Shown: piece after piece, positions 41,501 through 44,222 of the stretch | How positions within the stretch are numbered: position 1 is the stretch's first letter | Layout of the letters: each line of letters starts with the position of its first letter | From: Verrucomicrobiales bacterium | GTDB taxonomy: Bacteria > Verrucomicrobiota > Verrucomicrobiia > Verrucomicrobiales > DEV007 | DNA: 44,222 bases | Direction of reading: 5' to 3' | Assembly (NCBI GenBank): GCA_029940475.1 | Contig: JAPYUT010000021.1 | Location: 1 to 44,222 of the forward strand | Notes under the pieces: generated by a model | What the model saw: only the letters and a program-made list of their open reading frames with translations | Database searches by the model: none | Told to the model about the DNA's origin: nothing | Position numbers and translations under genes: made by a program

Positions 41501-42661
41501 TTGGCAGAGGTTACACGTCCACAGGATTTGAACAAGATCGAGCGACCAAAATACGAGATTGAGGCTGGCTGGGAAAGTGGTGAACTCGACCATTTCACCA
41601 CTGCGCTGGATTACCCGGCGCGGGCTGTACGGCCCGATTTCAGATACCGGGCCAGGGTTCGCCACAAGGACATTGAGGGTCGCTGGAGTCACTGGTCGGC
41701 ACCAGTGGAGTTTATTGCATCCAGTCCGGATATCAGTGCCTATGTTGATGCCTTGCGCATCAGTGAGATTCATTACCATCCGCAGGCATCAACTTCTGCA
41801 GAAGAGGCGCAGGGGTGGAAAGCTTCTGACTTTGAATTTATTGAACTGCACAATATCAGTGTCCTTGAGATTGACCTTACTGATGTGCGGTTTACCAAGG
41901 GAATAGACTTTGATTTTGCCCCCGGCACCGTCATTGCCGCCGGCTCGTATGTGCTGGTAGTGAAAAATCAGGATGCTTTTGAATCGCGTTACGGGAGCGG
42001 ATTGCCTGTTGCCGGAGAATGGGCAACCGACAACAAGCTCGATAACAGCGGGGAAAACCTGAGATTGTCGTTTGGTGCTGGAATTCCGATTATAGAATTT
42101 TCCTATGGAGATAAGCTGCCTTGGCCGGAAGAACCGGATGGCGAGGGATTCAGTTTGACTTTGAATGCCCCGGCCGCTTCGCAAACGACTGATCACGCTG
42201 AGCCTTCCGCATGGCGTGGCAGCCGCTTGCCGGGTGGATCTCCCGGGACGAATGACGGCATTGATTTTGCGAGTTGGGCGGTTGCCAACGGCCTTGGCGA
42301 TGCGGCAGGGTTGAATGATGACGCGGATGAGGATGGGCTGAATAACCTGCTTGAATACGCGCTTGCAACAAATCCGGGGGTTCCATCCACTGAGGCAGGT
42401 CCACAGGTCGATAGGCGTCAGTTTACCGAGGGTGAAGAAACCGGGGAATATATGACATTTACTTTTCGTCGTCAGGCTGCTGCCGAGGATCTGCGCTACT
42501 TTGTTGAATTTTCCGAAGATCTTGAGACCTGGAACCTATTCCCGGCAGTTGCCTACTCGATAATCCGCCATGGTGATGGCACACAGACTGAGGTTTGGCG
42601 CACGCCCTTTCAGGTCAATATGAACAGCCATTATTTCGTGCGCTTGAGGGTGGAGGGCTAG
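38546..42661 (+). CDS. Large exported lamin-tail-domain/CotH-kinase-like protein (1,371 aa)
   Basis: A signal peptide (FFAGVTLLCFLLTCIPKL) precedes an LTD (26-135: VINEIYHDE, AEFIELYNPG, DYTFPA), then the W-Y module (about 187-355: VWEYLDDDSDL, VTTYFRR, RDDGAVVYVNG, VAVEIHQANTSSSD), as in the 28.7 kb protein. An Ig-like segment (400-490) follows. The CotH-like kinase region is at about 540-830: VRFRARGGVWRY, DKLNFSALIQ, DFQGLYMAIEQMDGQFL, GNLYKMEGG and VLNWDLDLTW, which carries the DxD-like metal site. After a fibronectin-like part comes a second LTD (1068-1200: RISEIHYHP, FEFIELHN, WPEEPDGEGFSL). A DDADEDGLNNLLEYAL segment resembles a Ca-binding thrombospondin-type repeat, and the end matches the verrucomicrobial C-terminal module (YFVEFSEDLETWNL). 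Confidence 0.84.
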   Translation: MRIPPFFAGVTLLCFLLTCIPKLPGVVINEIYHDEDDKTLRAEFIELYNPGEAAVDISGWYFSNGIDYTFPAATTLRPGGYLVIAEDPAVMSSYFGVDGADGPFRNNTSLKNSGEKITLRDASGSKIDEVDYALGFPWPTVGDEVGSPSASPSIELINPLLDNDLGGSWRASGFPVTTAVVGGGPVTFVKSGDVWEYLDDDSDLTGTNWTTDSENSAAWASGPSQLGYNERDEATLVSDGDGDFSTIPRAVTTYFRRVVSIAGLAGFSNMKFRLVRDDGAVVYVNGVEAFRDTMPAGIITAETLASGTQGGGAEDTFFEHDVSPSLFVEGTNVVAVEIHQANTSSSDISFDLELIGGVGGSSSAKSPTPGAQNRSFALNAPPQLRQVRHVPIGRVPGQDGSILPGEEVLISAKATDPDGISSVTLQYQVVEPGDYIKHDDPRYATLWSSLPMLDDGSGGDLSGTDDVYSVTMPASLHLHRRLIRYRIVATDATGVGIRCPYTDDNGLNFAYFVYGSLPAWTAGNTSYDFSELEPVQVYHLITTREEHEESQHIPSANTSSYGGSDYRWTGALVSEGKVYDHVRFRARGGVWRYAMGKNMWKFDFHRGHRFQARDDYNEKYKRSWDKLNFSALIQQGNFAQRGEQGLFEGAGFKLHNLAGNPAPKTHYVHFRMIEHASETGLGASRFDDDFQGLYMAIEQMDGQFLSEHDLPDGNLYKMEGGTGTLNNQGSQQPDDRSDLNAFFAYKNSAQSQQWWEARLMLEDYYSFRAIATAIHDYDIHAGKNYFYLHRPENPEDPHSGKWQVLNWDLDLTWTTHYGGGGTRGPLSSRVLSIPHFALGYRNRTREIMDLLFNDEQTGLLLDEIAQFVYTPGSARSFVDADKEMWDTNPILSSSYVNSGKAGHNRYWQEVSPRNFGNMIGHVKDYIASQRSYMRSNILNTDESRIPNTPVITYGGSPGFPVNALRFVSSAYSSPSGSGFAAMEWRLAEVTRPQDLNKIERPKYEIEAGWESGELDHFTTALDYPARAVRPDFRYRARVRHKDIEGRWSHWSAPVEFIASSPDISAYVDALRISEIHYHPQASTSAEEAQGWKASDFEFIELHNISVLEIDLTDVRFTKGIDFDFAPGTVIAAGSYVLVVKNQDAFESRYGSGLPVAGEWATDNKLDNSGENLRLSFGAGIPIIEFSYGDKLPWPEEPDGEGFSLTLNAPAASQTTDHAEPSAWRGSRLPGGSPGTNDGIDFASWAVANGLGDAAGLNDDADEDGLNNLLEYALATNPGVPSTEAGPQVDRRQFTEGEETGEYMTFTFRRQAAAEDLRYFVEFSEDLETWNLFPAVAYSIIRHGDGTQTEVWRTPFQVNMNSHYFVRLRVEG

Positions 42662-42768
42662 CGCGTGCTGTCCCTGCGCTATTGTGCCGACTTTCATTTC
42701 CGAGCGTTGACAGCGTCGGTGAGCGGGCGCAATCTATCCGCCCCGAGTTATCTGAATAACTTTGTATC

Positions 42769-43647
42769 ATGTCATCCCGAAAGTTAATCCTGGGTTTGCC
42801 GAAAGGCAGCCTGCAGCAGGCAACGCTCGACCTTTTTGAGAAGGCCGGGTGGAATATCTATGTTTCTTCGCGGTCTTATCGCCCGACCTCTGATGATCCC
42901 GAGCTGGAATTGCGCCTGATCCGTGCTCAGGAAATCGGTCGTTACGTGGATCATGGTTTTCTTGACTGTGGCATCACGGGCAAGGACTGGATCGCGGAGA
43001 ACCGGGCTGATATAGAGGTCATGTGTAACCTGGCCTATAGCCGTGCCTCAAGTAATCCAACGCGCTGGGTGCTGGTGGTGCCGGAGGATTCACCGGTGCA
43101 GAAGGTGGAGGACCTCGAGGGCAAGCGCATCGCGACCGAGGGCGTTGGTATTACCACAGATTTTCTGAAAAGTAAGGGCGTTAATGCCGAGGTGGAGTTC
43201 AGCTGGGGGGCCACTGAGGTCAAGGTTCCGGAATTAGTTGATGCCATTGTTGATGTTACCGAGACCGGTTCATCCCTGCGGGCAAACAAACTGCGCATCG
43301 TGGATACGCTGATGGAATCTTTCCCTCAGTTTATTGCCAATAAAACAGCGGCGGTGGATGATTGGAAACGTTCAAAGATGGATAATATGGCGCTTCTCCT
43401 GACTGCTGCGCAGGCGGCACGTGATGTGGTTGGCCTGAAGATGAATATTCCCTCGGCCAAGTTGGATGCATTGCTTGAGAAACTTCCGGCATTACGCAAT
43501 CCAACGGTATCCAGGCTTGCCAATGAGGATTGGATGGCCATTGAAACTGTGCTGAATGAGGCCGTGGTGCGTGAATTAATTCCACAGCTTAAGGCGCTTG
43601 GGGCGGAGGGAATCATCGAATATCCGCTCAACAAGCTGGTGTTGTAG
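42769..43647 (+). CDS. hisG: ATP phosphoribosyltransferase HisG (long form)
   Basis: HisG catalyses the first, feedback-inhibited step of histidine synthesis, joining ATP and PRPP. This 292-residue protein is of the long form with a C-terminal regulatory ACT-like domain. [18 protein letters not shown] is the N-terminal signature; [21 protein letters not shown] and [16 protein letters not shown] follow. The PRPP loop is at about 163-178 ([19 protein letters not shown]). The C-terminal ACT-like part runs from about 215 ([20 protein letters not shown]). The start ATG follows an A/T-rich leader (AATAACTTTGTATC). hisF lies 39 kb to the left in the window. Confidence 0.94.
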   Translation: MSSRKLILGLPKGSLQQATLDLFEKAGWNIYVSSRSYRPTSDDPELELRLIRAQEIGRYVDHGFLDCGITGKDWIAENRADIEVMCNLAYSRASSNPTRWVLVVPEDSPVQKVEDLEGKRIATEGVGITTDFLKSKGVNAEVEFSWGATEVKVPELVDAIVDVTETGSSLRANKLRIVDTLMESFPQFIANKTAAVDDWKRSKMDNMALLLTAAQAARDVVGLKMNIPSAKLDALLEKLPALRNPTVSRLANEDWMAIETVLNEAVVRELIPQLKALGAEGIIEYPLNKLVL

Positions 43648-43800
43648 GAATAAGTTAGCAGGAGGATGGCAACAAATCTCTTGGTTGAACGCGTGTTGAT
43701 TTGTCCCTGATGGCAATGCAAAGGTAAAAAGGCCTAGCGAAAGCGGGTTATCGATGGTATAAGCCTCCCCCGGTTCTGCCGGGAGTCCTGAAACAATCCA

Positions 43801-43905
43801 ATGGGTTCACTCAAGAAAAGAAGGAAGACCAAGACCAATAAGCACAAACGCCGTAAGCGTATGCGTGCGAACCGTCACAAGAAGCGTTTGCGTTACAAGT
43901 CGTAA
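43801..43905 (+). CDS. Tiny basic protein of the AURKAIP1/COX24 (mS38-like) family (34 aa)
   Basis: The ATG at 43801 opens a 34-codon gene, read MGSLKKRRKTKTNKHKRRKR and ending HKKRLRYKS before TAA. Seventeen or more of the residues are Lys/Arg. The GSLKKRRK...KHKRRKRxRxNRHKKR pattern matches the short AURKAIP1/COX24 (DUF1713) domain, whose mitochondrial form is ribosomal protein mS38. Bacterial versions of 30-40 residues occur in several phyla and are small ribosomal-subunit proteins or candidates for that. It is easily missed by gene finders. The leader (43648-43800) contains a CCCGG-TTCTG-CCGGG hairpin ending 17 bases before the ATG. A terminator-like hairpin lies about 180 bases downstream. 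Confidence 0.82.
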   Translation: MGSLKKRRKTKTNKHKRRKRMRANRHKKRLRYKS

Positions 43906-44087
43906 CCGCTTCTTCCAGGGCGTAAGGTTTTATTGACGGGATTTGCAGGGTTTTTATCTGTAAGCAGGTATCGCCTCTGCCTTTTACCGGCGATGTGCAT
44001 GCCCGGTGTTTTGCTTCCCATCCAGAATGGGATGGAGTGTTAATGCCCCGCAGGGCTTTCTATCTTAACAACCGGCGGCGGCGCGCT

Positions 44088-44120
44088 CAAGTGCCAGTCA
44101 ATGGCAAGCACTTGGTTTTT
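44088..44120 (+). terminator. Rho-independent terminator
   Basis: CAAGTGC (44088-44094) pairs with GCACTTG (44108-44114) around a 13-base loop, then GTTTTT ends at 44120. An alternative inner stem TGCCA/TGGCA exists in the loop. It would stop plus-strand transcription running from the small basic protein gene, and it abuts the convergent gene at 44121. Confidence 0.68.
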
Positions 44121-44222
44121 CTAGGATGGATCCTCTTCCTGGTCGTCGCTTAGCGATTTCTTAATTTCATCAATGAGATCTTCTTTGAGTTCGCTCTTAA
44201 GCTCCGCCTTGAGGTCCGCCTT
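44121..44222 (-). CDS. C-terminal end of a coiled-coil-like protein (partial)
   Basis: The stop TAG is at 44121-44123 on the minus strand and the gene runs off the right edge. The visible 33 residues begin KADLKAELKSELKEDLIDEI and end SDDQEEDPS. The near-regular alternation of Lys, Asp/Glu and Leu every three to four residues suggests an amphipathic helix or coiled coil, with an acidic tail. No family is recognisable from this piece. Confidence 0.65.
   Translation of the reverse strand, partial: KADLKAELKSELKEDLIDEIKKSLSDDQEEDPS

Overview
The window looks like the chromosome of a free-living heterotroph of the Verrucomicrobiota, most likely Opitutae-like. This rests on gene content, not on a marker gene. 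It carries a c-type cytochrome lipoprotein with PA14 and DUF1592/DUF1588-type regions next to a Tat-exported DUF1552 protein. It also has an SGNH hydrolase fused to a DUF1080 domain, a secreted sulfatase, a DUF3500 protein, a phytanoyl-CoA-dioxygenase-like enzyme beside a sugar-phosphate isomerase, and two very large exported lamin-tail/CotH proteins ending in a short module I know from verrucomicrobial exported proteins. Weak Shine-Dalgarno sites and several GTG/TTG starts fit this group. I see no insertion sequence, prophage, CRISPR array or defence island.

Layout. 0-11.4 kb is mostly housekeeping: the end of a protein with an Ala-Glu-Pro-Ala repeat tail, a biotin-type aminotransferase (bioA), a two-gene sodium symporter unit, hisF (convergent and overlapping the symporter), a XerC/D recombinase, coaX (type III pantothenate kinase) translationally coupled to an ROK sugar kinase, mazG-terC on the minus strand, GTP-dependent PEP carboxykinase, and a YebC-family protein. 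11.5-19.5 kb is largely exported catabolic or respiratory proteins: fxsA, sulfatase, a spermidine-synthase-like protein, SGNH-DUF1080, the cytochrome lipoprotein and its DUF1552 partner. 19.5-25.7 kb has a fatty-acid desaturase, a minus-strand DUF2288/ABC-F/VOC operon, a GH25-like lipoprotein with altered catalytic positions, tRNA-Tyr and a small conserved-looking protein. 25.7-28.6 kb holds a minus-strand set of isomerase, PhyH dioxygenase and DUF3500 protein. 28.7-42.7 kb is dominated by two multidomain lamin-tail/CotH proteins of about 1,830 and 1,371 residues. Between them lie a secreted thermonuclease-HhH protein, an esterase and transketolase. The end holds hisG (long form), a tiny basic mitoribosomal-mS38-like protein (34 aa) and the end of another gene.

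How the parts fit. hisF and hisG serve histidine synthesis. Transketolase, PEP carboxykinase and the ROK kinase serve central carbon metabolism. coaX and bioA make cofactors. The sulfatase, SGNH-DUF1080, PA14-cytochrome/DUF1552, isomerase/PhyH/DUF3500 and esterase genes look like exported or catabolic machinery for algal or plant polysaccharides, but no substrate can be read from the sequence.

The least-explained material is the pair of lamin-tail/CotH giants. In one of them a whole second domain sits inside a lamin-tail domain, and a secreted SNase-HhH gene lies directly upstream of it. Also worth checking are a probable frameshifted small gene at about 5.0-5.24 kb and the 34-residue basic protein at 43.8 kb. 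All calls were made by eye from the sequence and known family motifs; no database search was run.
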